This document shows positions 24,633 through 33,957 of a stretch of 64,000 bases of DNA, one piece after another (position 1 is the stretch's first letter; the number at the start of each line of letters is the position of its first letter). Origin of the DNA: Pseudomonadota bacterium. Its GTDB lineage: Bacteria; Pseudomonadota; Alphaproteobacteria; Micropepsales; Micropepsaceae. Made by a program: the position numbers and the translations under genes. The notes beneath the pieces were generated by a model. That model saw nothing but the letters and a program-made list of their open reading frames with translations, was not told the DNA's origin and did not search any database. Location of the stretch: NCBI GenBank assembly GCA_021851325.1, contig JAJZDZ010000004.1, positions 62,001 through 126,000 on the forward strand, read 5' to 3'.

Positions 24633-26249
24633 GTGCGCGCCAATAGAGGTGGCAGGACCTTGAACCAGGTACAGTCCGCACACGCGCTCACTAGCTTGAA
24701 TGAGCCTCCTTCCGGGGCAGACTCTCTGCGTCAAGCTCTGGACTGTCTGCGTATTGGCATCACGCTTTATGACGGCAGCCAGCGCTTCAGCTATGCGAAC
24801 CGGCACTACTTCTATCTCTTCCGCGAATTTCCAGGGCACGACCAACTGGTTGGCCGCAGCTATGACGAACTCGTAAGGCTGGAAGTGGAAACCGGCGCAA
24901 CCCGTCTGCCCGACGGGGTTAGCGGGCTTGAGGCCTACGTCGCGTCGCGATGCCGGCAACTCGCCGAGGGCACCTCCGCACCGCGTGACATTTTCCTCGA
25001 TGATGGACGCATCATCGAGATCAAGATGCGTCGCACACCGAGCGGCTCTATCGGACTGTGGGCCGACGTTACCCAGGCACGGGAAAATTACGGCCGGCTG
25101 ACAAATGCGGTTGAGATGTCTACTGACGCCTTTGCCTTTTGGGACAGCAGGGATCGGCTGGTCATGTGCAATGCCGGCTTCGCCCAGATTCACGGTCATA
25201 GCGGGGAACGTGCGCTTCACGGCATCGGTTACGAGGATCTTCTTTCTGAAACGCTAGACCACGACCTCATCGCCCTTGATGAAAGCCGTACCGACTTCAT
25301 GGCGCGCCGCCTGCAGGCCCATCGCGCTCCCGCCGGGGCCATCACCATGCGTCTCAAAACCGGTCAGGCTTTCCTCTTGCGTGAGCGCGCCATGCCGGAT
25401 GGCGGACGGGCAAGTGTCTTTACGGACGTCACCGACCGGACGCGAACCGAGGCAGCCTTCGCGGAACAGGGTCAGGTACTCGCGCGCACCCGTCATACCC
25501 TGGAACGACAGAACGAATACCTGGCCGCCCTTGCCCGCCGTCTCGATGATGCTGAGCGCAGCGCCACTGAGACGAAACAGGCATTCCTGCGGACGATGAG
25601 CCACGAACTGAAGACCCCGCTCAATGCCATCATTGGCTTTTCCGATCTTTTGCGCACCAGTTCCGGACGCTTCTCCCCCTCCCAGGTCACCGAATATGCC
25701 GACCTCATTCATGGTGCTGGAAACAACCTGCTAAGGATGCTGAACCAGATCCTCGATCTCACCAAAATCGCATCCGGTCAGTTCCGGCTTCGCCGTGATA
25801 GGCTTCGCGTGAGCGCTGTCTTTGGGCGCGCCTGCGAGAGCGTGGAGGATGCGGCGCACGCCAAGGGACTCAACCTCACGGTTGACTGCCCCGACGATCT
25901 GTCGATCACAGCCGATGAGGGCGCACTTTTGAACGCACTCGGACAGGGCCTGCACAACGCCGTCTCCTTTACAGGACATGGCGGCAACATCCGGCTGGCG
26001 GGATGGCGCGACGGCAGCCTCCTGTGTCTGCAGATCGACGATGATGGTCCTGGTATCGCGCCGGAAAAACTGCCGTCACTCGTGCAGCCCTTCACACAGG
26101 TACCCGTCCCAGGTGCCGAACACCATGGCGGTGCCGGGTTGGGATTGACGCTGGTCAAGGCGATCACCGAACAGCTCGGGGGCCAGATGACATTGTCCTC
26201 GGAACCCGGCAAGGGATTTTCGCTGGCACTGCGGCTCCCCGCGCAGTAG
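24633..26249 (+). CDS. soluble PAS-domain sensor histidine kinase
   Basis: A 538-residue kinase without transmembrane segments. Two PAS-like domains occupy about residues 30-145 and 150-265; the first has the PAS_7-like Gly-Ile-Thr-Leu-Tyr-Asp motif. A coiled coil leads to Phe-Leu-Arg-Thr-Met-Ser-His-Glu-Leu-Lys-Thr-Pro-Leu, the phospho-acceptor helix close to that of PleC and DivJ kinases, and an ATPase domain with Asp-Asp-Asp-Gly-Pro-Gly-Ile and Gly-Ala-Gly-Leu-Gly-Leu. The frame starts at GTG 24633; TTG at 24660, after GAGGTGG, is a real alternative. It is divergent from the DivJ-like kinase across 211 bases. Its response regulator is not in the window. Confidence 0.83.
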   Translation: MRANRGGRTLNQVQSAHALTSLNEPPSGADSLRQALDCLRIGITLYDGSQRFSYANRHYFYLFREFPGHDQLVGRSYDELVRLEVETGATRLPDGVSGLEAYVASRCRQLAEGTSAPRDIFLDDGRIIEIKMRRTPSGSIGLWADVTQARENYGRLTNAVEMSTDAFAFWDSRDRLVMCNAGFAQIHGHSGERALHGIGYEDLLSETLDHDLIALDESRTDFMARRLQAHRAPAGAITMRLKTGQAFLLRERAMPDGGRASVFTDVTDRTRTEAAFAEQGQVLARTRHTLERQNEYLAALARRLDDAERSATETKQAFLRTMSHELKTPLNAIIGFSDLLRTSSGRFSPSQVTEYADLIHGAGNNLLRMLNQILDLTKIASGQFRLRRDRLRVSAVFGRACESVEDAAHAKGLNLTVDCPDDLSITADEGALLNALGQGLHNAVSFTGHGGNIRLAGWRDGSLLCLQIDDDGPGIAPEKLPSLVQPFTQVPVPGAEHHGGAGLGLTLVKAITEQLGGQMTLSSEPGKGFSLALRLPAQ

Positions 26250-26425
26250 GGCTGGCAATCCACAAGCGGCGGGGTTGGCGGGGCTGAGCGCTGCCGGCGC
26301 AAGCCGGGCGGGCGCCCGTTTCGGGCTTGCCACGGGAATCGTCCACCTCCCTGTTACCCGGACTTGAAGGGGCCTCCGGCCCGGGCTAGAGCAGCCACTG
26401 CCCGCCCTTGCCAAAAGAGGACGTC

Positions 26426-26887
26426 ATGAACTGTGGTGCGCTCATCCATGCCGGCCTGGTGCCGCTCCTTGCGACCAGCACGCTCGGCGAGGCCGCCGGG
26501 CTTCTGGCGCAAGCACCGGTGCAAAGCCTGCCTGTCGTCACCGCAGAGCGTGTCTATGTCGGCGTATTCGGTCTCAGCGAGCTGCTGGCACGCATTGTGC
26601 CACGCGTCGCGGTCGCTGGTGACATGAAGGCCAATCTGCGTTTCATTCCCGACGACATGAGTGAACTGCACACCAGGTTTGAGGCCATAGGCGCAGAGCA
26701 GGTCGGCAAGTGGTGCAATCGACAGGCCGCCTTTGTCCGGCCAGACACACCCGCCATCGAGGCTCTGCAGCTGTTCTGTCGTGGCCACAGCATGCTCCCA
26801 GTGGTGGCAGCCGATGGCAAACTGCTCGGTCTGCTCTCCCCGTCCGCGGCAATCCGTGTCATAAGCTCCCGACCGGACCAAACCTGA
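26426..26887 (+). CDS. CBS-pair protein
   Basis: A 153-residue soluble protein made of two CBS motifs, at about residues 5-65 and 90-150, each with the Leu-Pro-Val-Val strand (Ser-Leu-Pro-Val-Val and Met-Leu-Pro-Val-Val). CBS pairs bind adenine nucleotides and often gate transporters or enzymes. The transporter gene starts 12 bases downstream, so regulation of that transporter is the likely job. ATG at 26426 has AAGAGGA five bases upstream; a TTG at 26408 is less likely. Confidence 0.75.
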   Translation: MNCGALIHAGLVPLLATSTLGEAAGLLAQAPVQSLPVVTAERVYVGVFGLSELLARIVPRVAVAGDMKANLRFIPDDMSELHTRFEAIGAEQVGKWCNRQAAFVRPDTPAIEALQLFCRGHSMLPVVAADGKLLGLLSPSAAIRVISSRPDQT

Positions 26888-26899
26888 TCAGGGGGTATC

Positions 26900-28213
26900 A
26901 TGGCGCAAGGCACGGCGCTGTTCTGGACAGCGACCGGCATACTCATCTTTACCTATGCTGTGATCATCAGTGATCGTGTCAACCGCGCGGTGATCGCCCT
27001 TCTGGGCGCATGCATCATGGTCATCGCCGGAGTTCTGACCCAGAATGAGGCCATTGCAGCGATTAACTTTAATGCTCTTGGCCTCCTTGCAGGAATGATG
27101 ATGATCGTGGGTGTCGCCCGCAAAAGCGGCCTCTTCGCCTATGCGGCCATCGTCGCGGCCAAGCTGGTGCGCGGCTCCCCGGCAGGTCTAATGGTGGTTC
27201 TGTCGCTGCTGACCGCGGTCTTTTCAGCCCTTCTTGATAATGTCACGACGGTTATGCTGGTGGTCCCCGTGACGTTCGTAATTGCAGAGCAATTAGAACT
27301 TCCGGTTTACCCTTTTCTGGTCGCCGAGATATTCGCAAGCAATATTGGCGGCACCGCAACCTTGATCGGTGATCCGCCCAATATCCTGATTGGAACTGCT
27401 GCACACCTGTCGTTCAATGCCTTTCTGGTAAATCTTGGACCACTTGTGGTGGTGCTTCTGGGCCTGCAGATCATCGTCAACCACCTAGTCTGGGGGATGC
27501 ATCTGAACGCCGATCCAGAACGGCGGGAGCGTCTGATGGGGCTGAGAGCATCAGCCATGATCGAGGACAGGTGGCTACTCGCCTGCTCCGTGGTGGTGAT
27601 TGCTGCCGTGATCGCAGGCCTTGTCCTGGCGCGCCGGCTTCAGCTCGACGTAGCAACCGTTGCCCTGAGCGGTGCCGGTGCATTGATGCTCCTGGAAACC
27701 ATTCCGCATCATCATCGTAAGCATAGCGAGCTCGTCGCCCACGCCTTTGGCCAGATCGAGTGGATTACGCTGTTTTTCTTCATCGGGCTCTTTGTGATCG
27801 TTGGCGGCGTCGAGCATGCGGGCGTGCTCGACTGGCTGGCACTACATCTTATGAAGGCGACACAGGGTGATCCCTTCAGAACCACCACCGCCATTCTTTG
27901 GGGCAGCGCCATCCTGTCGGCAATTGTCGACAACATCCCGTTCGTGACCACCATGATCCCGCTCATCCAGCACCTGGAAGGTGCACTTCGTGGCGCGCAT
28001 GACTTGGCGCCCTTGTGGTGGGCCCTGTCTCTTGGCGCCTGCCTCGGCGGCAATGGCACACTGATCGGGGCTAGTGCCAATCTCACCGTTGCCGGTCTGG
28101 CCGAGAAAAATGGCGTGCACTTTTCCTTTATACGCTTTGCCGCCGCTGCCATGCCCATGATGCTCGCGGCGATAGTCCTCGCTCAGCTTTACCTCAGCTG
28201 GCGCTATTTTTAG
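26900..28213 (+). CDS. ion transporter of the ArsB/NhaD superfamily
   Basis: A 437-residue membrane protein with about 11-12 hydrophobic segments. It shows the two-half repeat of the ion transporter superfamily: Asp-Asn-Val-Thr-Thr-Val-Met plus Gly-Gly-Thr-Ala-Thr-Leu-Ile-Gly-Asp-Pro-Pro-Asn in the first half, and Asp-Asn-Ile-Pro-Phe-Val plus Gly-Gly-Asn-Gly-Thr-Leu-Ile-Gly-Ala-Ser-Ala-Asn in the second. Relatives include ArsB, NhaD and the melanosomal P protein, which move arsenite, Na+/H+ or unidentified anions. No arsenic genes lie nearby. A GGGGG lies just upstream of the ATG. It forms an operon with the CBS protein. Confidence 0.88.
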   Translation: MAQGTALFWTATGILIFTYAVIISDRVNRAVIALLGACIMVIAGVLTQNEAIAAINFNALGLLAGMMMIVGVARKSGLFAYAAIVAAKLVRGSPAGLMVVLSLLTAVFSALLDNVTTVMLVVPVTFVIAEQLELPVYPFLVAEIFASNIGGTATLIGDPPNILIGTAAHLSFNAFLVNLGPLVVVLLGLQIIVNHLVWGMHLNADPERRERLMGLRASAMIEDRWLLACSVVVIAAVIAGLVLARRLQLDVATVALSGAGALMLLETIPHHHRKHSELVAHAFGQIEWITLFFFIGLFVIVGGVEHAGVLDWLALHLMKATQGDPFRTTTAILWGSAILSAIVDNIPFVTTMIPLIQHLEGALRGAHDLAPLWWALSLGACLGGNGTLIGASANLTVAGLAEKNGVHFSFIRFAAAAMPMMLAAIVLAQLYLSWRYF

Positions 28214-28308
28214 GCCTGTCCGGCAAGATCACCATATGATGGTGCCAGCCGAGAGAGCCTCTCCCCTGTCTGCATGGCCTGTTGCGCGCCGGCATGCTAT
28301 GAGGGCAC

Positions 28309-28611
28309 ATGAAGAGGCTTTACCTTCCCTTATTGATGGCCCTCACGCTCGCAGGCTGTACGGGCCTCGGCGGTCCGGCCACGCAGCACAGCCAGCCCTA
28401 TCGGGCAGGCTATGAGGATGGCTGCGCTGCAGCTACCGGCGCGGGAACCGCGGCCTATAAAGACACGGCCGTGCGAAACAATTCCGCCTATCAGACCGTA
28501 CCTTCTTACCGCGCTGGATGGAACGCCGGCTATCTGAGTTGCCGGCGCACACCGACGGGTATGGGAACAGGCCAGTCCTCGATCCTAAGCCAGCCAGGGC
28601 CCGGTCATTAG
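28309..28611 (+). CDS. small lipoprotein with internal repeat
   Basis: A 100-residue protein with a lipoprotein signal: basic start, hydrophobic core and the lipobox Leu-Ala-Gly-Cys at residues 14-17. The mature part repeats a Tyr-Arg-Ala-Gly-aromatic motif twice (near residues 28 and 66), each followed by a Gly and a Cys about five to nine residues later, which could form a disulfide. The tail is Gly/Ser/Pro-rich. GAGGG precedes the ATG. Function unknown; it is 95 bases after the transporter gene and may be independent. Confidence 0.75.
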   Translation: MKRLYLPLLMALTLAGCTGLGGPATQHSQPYRAGYEDGCAAATGAGTAAYKDTAVRNNSAYQTVPSYRAGWNAGYLSCRRTPTGMGTGQSSILSQPGPGH

Positions 28612-28777
28612 ACCAGGCATATTGCCGCAAAGGCCATGGCACGCACCAGTCCCACGCTCTGTTCTCATTACCAGAGTGAAGGCTTTCGCTTCCTACGCTC
28701 CAAGCCAACACCCGTCCGCCGGCAGCAATGCAATCGCGTCAGCATATGTCTGCCGGCATCCGGCCTTGGGAGACGGG

Positions 28778-29683
28778 TCAGGAATATTTCCGTTCCGGCC
28801 ACCATGGATAATAGCGCGGCATATCACGCGACACCTTGTCGGGAAATTTGGCCGGTCGCTTTTCGAGAAAACTTACCACACCTTCCCGTACATCTGCAGA
28901 CGCTCCACGTGCATAGATACCCCGACTGTCAATCTTGTGAGCTTCCATAGGATGATCAAGAGCTGACAAGCGCCACATCATCTGACGGATCAGTGCAACC
29001 GAAACTGCAGACGTGTTGTCACGGATTTCCCCTGCTATCTCATAGGCGCGAGCAAGGAGCTGATCAGGCGGCACTACTTCCTTGACGAGACCTCCGGCAA
29101 GAGCTTCCGCAGCCGGGAAGACCCGACCTGACATGCACCAGTCCAGCGCCTGCCCGATACCAACGATCCGCGGCAGGAACCAGCTCGAGCAGGCTTCAGG
29201 AACAATACCCCGACGCGAAAAAACAAAGCCAAAACGTGCTTGTTCGCTCGCAATGCGGATATCCATGGCCAGTTGCATGGTCGCCCCGATACCGACCGCT
29301 GGACCATTGACGGCCGCGATGACCGGCTTCAGACAGTCAAAGATGGCCAGGGTCACGCGACCACCGCCGTCACGCACACGCTCGTCGGAAAAATCAACGC
29401 TGTCGGCAGGCCCTGCATTGCGTTCCGGCCTGTCATCCCGCCGGGTGGCATTGAATGTGTCGGCACCCTGCGAGAGATCCGCACCGGCACAAAAACCCCG
29501 GCCAGCTCCCGTGACCACAACGGCCCGCACCTCATCGTCCTCATTCACGCGTGTGAAGACGTCGATCATCTCGCGCATCATCGTGGCCGTGAAGGCATTG
29601 AGCTTTTCCGGACGATTGAGGGTAAGAGTAAGGATGCGGTCACGTACTGCGACCATTACCTCCTGATAAGGACCATAATTCAT
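28778..29683 (-). CDS. enoyl-CoA hydratase/isomerase family protein
   Basis: A 301-residue crotonase-fold enzyme, slightly longer than the usual 260. The oxyanion-hole segments are Gly-Phe-Cys-Ala-Gly-Ala-Asp-Leu at about 60-70 and Gly-Pro-Ala-Val-Gly-Ile-Gly-Ala near 127-135; the Ile-Val-Pro-Glu segment near 160 supplies a catalytic glutamate. An insertion of about 25 residues after the first motif accounts for the extra length. It would hydrate or isomerise 2-enoyl-CoA esters. GAGGAAA precedes the ATG. A terminator lies between it and fadB, so it has its own promoter despite facing the same way. Confidence 0.88.
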   Translation of the reverse strand: MNYGPYQEVMVAVRDRILTLTLNRPEKLNAFTATMMREMIDVFTRVNEDDEVRAVVVTGAGRGFCAGADLSQGADTFNATRRDDRPERNAGPADSVDFSDERVRDGGGRVTLAIFDCLKPVIAAVNGPAVGIGATMQLAMDIRIASEQARFGFVFSRRGIVPEACSSWFLPRIVGIGQALDWCMSGRVFPAAEALAGGLVKEVVPPDQLLARAYEIAGEIRDNTSAVSVALIRQMMWRLSALDHPMEAHKIDSRGIYARGASADVREGVVSFLEKRPAKFPDKVSRDMPRYYPWWPERKYS

Positions 29684-29836
29684 TGGCGTTTCCTCACATG
29701 CTGTTGTGACGGAACTCTAAAGCAGAAATTTTCCGAAGCAAGCTTATGAGGCGCGAGCCAGAAAGTGACATCAATGGGCGCCGTCGCCCCCCTATTATCA
29801 GATGGATTGAGCATGCAGCTATTAGCGGACAAAATT

Positions 29837-29860
29837 CGGGGGCCGGCAAGCCGGCCCCCG
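29837..29860 (-). terminator. intrinsic terminator after fadB
   Basis: Arms at 29837-29847 and 29850-29860 form a perfect 11-base G+C-rich stem with a two-base loop. On the minus strand the stem is followed by AATTTTG, a short T run. It lies 28 bases after the fadB stop and should separate that operon from the enoyl-CoA hydratase gene. Confidence 0.75.
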
Positions 29861-29887
29861 TAGAAGGCGCACAATCACAGTAGGGCT

Positions 29888-32080
29888 TCAGGCGGCCTGT
29901 TTTTGCGGCGCGAACCGGGTATAGAAGCTCTGATTGGTCTGGGCCATTTCGAGAAGCAGTGCACAAGGCTTGAACCGTTCACCAAACTTTTTCTCAAAAT
30001 TGCGGCAGCGTTCCACAAAAGCCTTGGTTCCAAGCGTGTCGATGTAAGAGATCGGTCCACCCGTAAACGGCGCAAAGCCCCAACCCAGAATGGCGCCCAC
30101 ATCGGCATCGCGTGGATCGGTGATAACCTTCTCTTCGAAGCAGCGGGCAGCCTCAAGCGCCTGGATGGTCAAAAACCGCTGCTTCATTTCCTCCACATCG
30201 GCGTCAGTCTTCCAGGCTCGGCTGGCAATCATGTCCGGCCAGATCCGCAACCGCTTGCCGTCATCAGAATAGTCATAAAAGCCCTTGGCGTTCTTACGGC
30301 CCAGGCGGTGCTTGGTCTCCACCATATCGGCCAGGAACTCTTCCATGGCGTCAGGTGTATTGGTTCCAAGGTCCTTGCGGGTCTGGCGCACGACCTTGAG
30401 CGGCGTATCGAGACCAACCGAATCGAGCACTTCGAGCGTACCCATCGGCATGCCGGCCATACGTCCGACATTCTCGACCATGGCCGGATGTATACCTTCT
30501 GCCACCATCGCAAGACCTTCGCGGGTGTAGGTACCAAAGCAGCGTGAGGTATAGAAGCCGCGGGAGTCGTTGACGACAATTGGTGTCTTTTTGATCTTCT
30601 GCACATAGTCGATGGCAACGGCCAGCGCGCGTGAGCTGGTCTTCTTGCCCAGAATGATCTCAACCAGTCCCATCCGGTCGACCGGCGAAAAGAAGTGAAT
30701 CCCGATAACGCTTTGCGGTCTCTGGCTCGCTTCAGCAAGGCCGGTGATGGGCAGGGTCGAAGTATTGGTGCCATAGATCGCCGAAGCCGGAAGTACTGCT
30801 TCTGCCTTCTTGGTTACCTCCGCCTTGACGGCGCGATCCTCGAATACCGCTTCGATCACAAGATCAGCGTGAGCAAGTCCGGTATAATCGGCTGTAGCCT
30901 GAATGCGACCCAGCACTTCCGCCTTTTTTTCCGGTGTTGATTTGCCGCGCGAGATCGCCTTGTCGAGGATCCGGGCGCAGTTCTCCTTACCCGTATCTGC
31001 ACGCTCCTGGGTAGAATCGATGAGGATGACCTCAATTCCGGCGAGGGCCGAGACATAGGCAATACCAAAGCCCATGACCCCTGCTCCAATCACGCCCACG
31101 GTCTTGACCTCGCTTTTGGGTTCACCCTGGGGTCGACGCGCGCCTTTTCCAAGTTCCTGCATCGACAGGAACAGGGAGCGGATCATGTTGCGGCTCTCCG
31201 GCTGCATCAAAAGCTTGGTGAAATACCGCGCCTCGATTCTCAGGCCGGCGTCGATCGGAACAATGAGCCCCTCGTAGACGCAGGACAGTATATAGCGTTG
31301 CGCCGGGTAGTTGCCGTAGCTTTCCTTTCGCAACATGGAGCTGCCCATCGTAAATGCCTGGCCGCCGCCCGGCGAATACGGACCACCGCCCGGAACCTTG
31401 AAATCCTTTTTGTCCCAGGGCTGTACTGCCTCCGGCTTGGTACGGAGAAAGGCTTTGGCCTCCGCGAGCAGCTGTGCGGCCGGCACGACCTTGTGCACGA
31501 GTTTCATTGCCAGGGCCTTCTGCGGGTCAATGCTCGAGCCCTGCAGCAGCATCGGCAGGGCCTGCATGGCGCCTATCAGGCGCGGCACCCGCTGCGTACC
31601 TCCGCCACCGGGCAGGAGGCCGACCTTGGCTTCCGGCAGTCCAAGCGCGATGCGCGGGTCATCCGCAACAAAACGATAGTGGCAGGCCAACGCCACTTCC
31701 AGGCCGCCGCCAAGCGCCAGACCATTGATCGCAGCCAGAACCGGCTTGCCGCAGGTTTCGAGCTGGCGCAACGCCTTGTGGAAGACCATCACGCCGTCGA
31801 AGCGCCGCTTGGCCGCGTCGGCATCTGATGAAGTTGCCGCCCCGGCAGCAGCATTGTCCTGCATTTCATCAAGCGCAGCGCCGGCGCAAAAGCCATTGCG
31901 TTTGCCACTGGTGATGATGATTCCGGTGACCTGCGCATCCGTCGCTGCGGTCTGCGCGATCTGTGCAAGTTCGCCAATGGCAGAATTGGTCAGCACGTTC
32001 ATGGTGCGCCCGGGCACATCCCACACCACCGTGAGAATGCCATCGCTGTCGCGCTCGATCTTGAAATTGGTGAAGCTCAT
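29888..32080 (-). CDS. fadB: FadB/FadJ-type enoyl-CoA hydratase/3-hydroxyacyl-CoA dehydrogenase
   Basis: A 730-residue fusion enzyme. The N-terminal crotonase domain (about residues 5-190) has Gly-Phe-Cys-Ala-Gly-Ala-Ala-Leu and Gly-Leu-Ala-Leu-Gly-Gly-Gly-Leu-Glu. The dehydrogenase part starts with the NAD fold Gly-Val-Ile-Gly-Ala-Gly-Val-Met-Gly near 330 and has the catalytic His in Gly-Ile-His-Phe-Phe-Ser-Pro-Val. It carries out two successive steps of beta-oxidation; the thiolase gene lies just upstream. ATG at 32080 has AAGG nine bases upstream and begins with family sequence; 44 codons of upstream open frame do not look coding. Confidence 0.92.
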   Translation of the reverse strand: MSFTNFKIERDSDGILTVVWDVPGRTMNVLTNSAIGELAQIAQTAATDAQVTGIIITSGKRNGFCAGAALDEMQDNAAAGAATSSDADAAKRRFDGVMVFHKALRQLETCGKPVLAAINGLALGGGLEVALACHYRFVADDPRIALGLPEAKVGLLPGGGGTQRVPRLIGAMQALPMLLQGSSIDPQKALAMKLVHKVVPAAQLLAEAKAFLRTKPEAVQPWDKKDFKVPGGGPYSPGGGQAFTMGSSMLRKESYGNYPAQRYILSCVYEGLIVPIDAGLRIEARYFTKLLMQPESRNMIRSLFLSMQELGKGARRPQGEPKSEVKTVGVIGAGVMGFGIAYVSALAGIEVILIDSTQERADTGKENCARILDKAISRGKSTPEKKAEVLGRIQATADYTGLAHADLVIEAVFEDRAVKAEVTKKAEAVLPASAIYGTNTSTLPITGLAEASQRPQSVIGIHFFSPVDRMGLVEIILGKKTSSRALAVAIDYVQKIKKTPIVVNDSRGFYTSRCFGTYTREGLAMVAEGIHPAMVENVGRMAGMPMGTLEVLDSVGLDTPLKVVRQTRKDLGTNTPDAMEEFLADMVETKHRLGRKNAKGFYDYSDDGKRLRIWPDMIASRAWKTDADVEEMKQRFLTIQALEAARCFEEKVITDPRDADVGAILGWGFAPFTGGPISYIDTLGTKAFVERCRNFEKKFGERFKPCALLLEMAQTNQSFYTRFAPQKQAA

Positions 32081-32108
32081 GAGTTCAGCCTTCGTTGTGG
32101 TTTGCCGG

Positions 32109-32124
32109 CTGGACAGGTGTCCAG
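32109..32124. repeat. short inverted repeat between thiolase and fadB
   Basis: CTGGACA and TGTCCAG are separated by GG, a perfect 7-base inverted repeat. It lies in the 85-base gap between the thiolase stop and the fadB start. It could be an mRNA hairpin or a protein site; no T run follows, so it is not a standard terminator. Confidence 0.45.
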
Positions 32125-32165
32125 ATTCTGGGCCTTCCCGCCGGCAGGATTCTTTGGACCCGCTA

Positions 32166-33374
32166 TCAAATCCGTTCGATGATGGTTGCCGTCCCCATGC
32201 CGGCACCGACACAGAGTGTCACCAGGGCGGTGCTGAGATTGCGTCGCTCGAGTTCATCGAGAACGGTCCCGAGGATCATCGCACCGGTCGCGCCAAGAGG
32301 GTGGCCCATGGCAATGGCACCACCGTTCACATTGACCTTGTCGTGATCAATGTTGAGCACGCGCATAAAGCGCAGCACCACACTGGCAAAAGCCTCATTA
32401 AGCTCGAAAAGATCGATGTCGGAAGTTGTCATTCCTGCACGTTTCAGAACCTTTTCGGTCACAAGAGCAGGTCCGGTCAGCATGATGCAGGGTTCAGAGC
32501 CGATCGATCCAAAGGCCCGAATGCGCGCGCGCGGCTTGAGGCCATTTGCCTTTCCAGCTTCCTTACTACCCAGCAATACGGCCGCCGCGCCATCGACAAT
32601 GCCGGATGAATTGCCCGCATGGTGAACGTGATTGAGAGTTTCAACCTGGGGATAGCGTTGCTGTGCCACCGCATCGAAACCGGCAAATGCGCCCAATTGT
32701 GCAAAGGACGGGCTGAGCGAAGCCAGCGACTGCATGGTGGCATCAGGACGCATGTGCTCATCGCGGTCCAGAATTGTCTGGCCAATGATATCTTTGACCG
32801 CGATGACAGAATTCTTGAAGTATCCCTTTTCCCATGCATTGGCTGCCCGCCGCTGGCTCTCTACGGCATAGGCATCGACATCGTCGCGCGAGAAGCCATC
32901 GAGTGTCGCAATCAGATCCGCGCCAATACCCTGGGGGGCGAAGTAGCTCTTGATCGCGATCGCAGGGTCCGTCGACCATGCCCCGCCACTGGCACCCATT
33001 CCGACACGGCTCATCGATTCAACGCCGCCGCCGATGGTCATGTCCGACTGGCCGCTCATGACCTGGGCCGCCGCCATGTTGGTCGCCTCAAGGCCGCTCG
33101 CGCAGAAGCGGTTGATCTGAACCCCTGCAACGCTATCCGAGTAATCTGCATTCAGCACCGCAATACGGGCAATGTCCGATCCCTGCTCACCAACCGGATC
33201 TACACAGCCAAGCACCACGTCATCGACCCATTGGGTGTCCAGCTGATTGCGGTCACGGATGGCCTGCAGCGCCTGTGTCGCCAACTCGAGCGCCGTCACT
33301 TCATGCAGCGCGCCGTCCTTCTTGCCCCGTCCACGTGGCGTGCGGACAGCATCATAAATGTAGCATTCCGTCAT
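32166..33374 (-). CDS. acetyl-CoA acyltransferase (thiolase)
   Basis: A 402-residue thiolase. The nucleophile is Cys91 in Asn-Arg-Phe-Cys-Ala-Ser-Gly-Leu; the C-terminal half has [13 protein letters not shown] with the catalytic His, and the last active-site Cys in Thr-Leu-Cys-Val-Gly-Ala-Gly-Met-Gly. It cleaves 3-ketoacyl-CoA with CoA, completing beta-oxidation with the FadB-type protein encoded next. GGAGAAACC precedes the ATG. FadA-type degradative thiolase is favoured over biosynthetic PhaA by the gene context. Confidence 0.92.
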   Translation of the reverse strand: MTECYIYDAVRTPRGRGKKDGALHEVTALELATQALQAIRDRNQLDTQWVDDVVLGCVDPVGEQGSDIARIAVLNADYSDSVAGVQINRFCASGLEATNMAAAQVMSGQSDMTIGGGVESMSRVGMGASGGAWSTDPAIAIKSYFAPQGIGADLIATLDGFSRDDVDAYAVESQRRAANAWEKGYFKNSVIAVKDIIGQTILDRDEHMRPDATMQSLASLSPSFAQLGAFAGFDAVAQQRYPQVETLNHVHHAGNSSGIVDGAAAVLLGSKEAGKANGLKPRARIRAFGSIGSEPCIMLTGPALVTEKVLKRAGMTTSDIDLFELNEAFASVVLRFMRVLNIDHDKVNVNGGAIAMGHPLGATGAMILGTVLDELERRNLSTALVTLCVGAGMGTATIIERI

Positions 33375-33455
33375 TGGTTTCTCCTGCTCGGAAAATTAGG
33401 TGATCGCGCGGTCCCGTCCCGGGCACGCGTGAAATCAGCGATAGGGGTAAGGATG

Positions 33456-33887
33456 CTAGTCAGCGGGAATCATCCCAAAGCCAATCGCACGTGGTGAAGG
33501 ACGTGCGGTTTCTTGGTGTTCGGCCAGACGGTGATCGATGGCTTCCAGACCGAGCTTGAGCTCGGCGAGGCTTTCGTCGATGTCACGCCGCTGGCGTTCA
33601 AGGGCATCGATGCGCTGCACGAATTTGTCGCGTGAGTGCGCGAGTTGGGCCATGCCGCCATCGCCAGGCGTGTAGAGGTCGAGAATTTCCCGCATTTCCG
33701 CCAGCGAGAAGCCAACCCGGCGGCCCCGCAGGATGAGGGTCAGGCGGGCACGGTCCCGGCCCGAATAGATACGCGCTTGTCCCCGGCGGCTGGGCGACAG
33801 GAGCCCCTCCTGTTCGTAGAACCGCAAGGTACGCGCGGTCACGGAAAACTCCCGGGTGAGTTCACGGATAGTATAGGTACGGCTCAT
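33456..33887 (-). CDS. MerR family regulator, LiuR-like
   Basis: A 143-residue regulator. The MerR winged helix occupies residues 1-70 (Tyr-Thr-Ile-Arg-Glu-Leu, Thr-Ala-Arg-Thr-Leu-Arg-Phe-Tyr-Glu-Gln-Glu-Gly-Leu-Leu), followed by a long coiled-coil dimerisation helix to about 120. No cysteine cluster for metals is present. This matches the LiuR type that controls branched-chain amino acid and acyl-CoA degradation. The gene is first in line before thiolase and fadB, 81 bases upstream of the former. A LiuR-like palindrome lies 70 bases before its start. Confidence 0.85.
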   Translation of the reverse strand: MSRTYTIRELTREFSVTARTLRFYEQEGLLSPSRRGQARIYSGRDRARLTLILRGRRVGFSLAEMREILDLYTPGDGGMAQLAHSRDKFVQRIDALERQRRDIDESLAELKLGLEAIDHRLAEHQETARPSPRAIGFGMIPAD

Positions 33888-33957
33888 GAGCTTTCCCGCC
33901 CAGAGGTCTTTGCCCTGGCACGGCCCTTCTGTTCACTCCCTGAACAACCGTATTCCG

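Noticed and set aside
32619-33497. 292-codon plus-strand frame opposite thiolase
   Set aside because: It is antisense to a thiolase with all catalytic residues, with no motif of its own.
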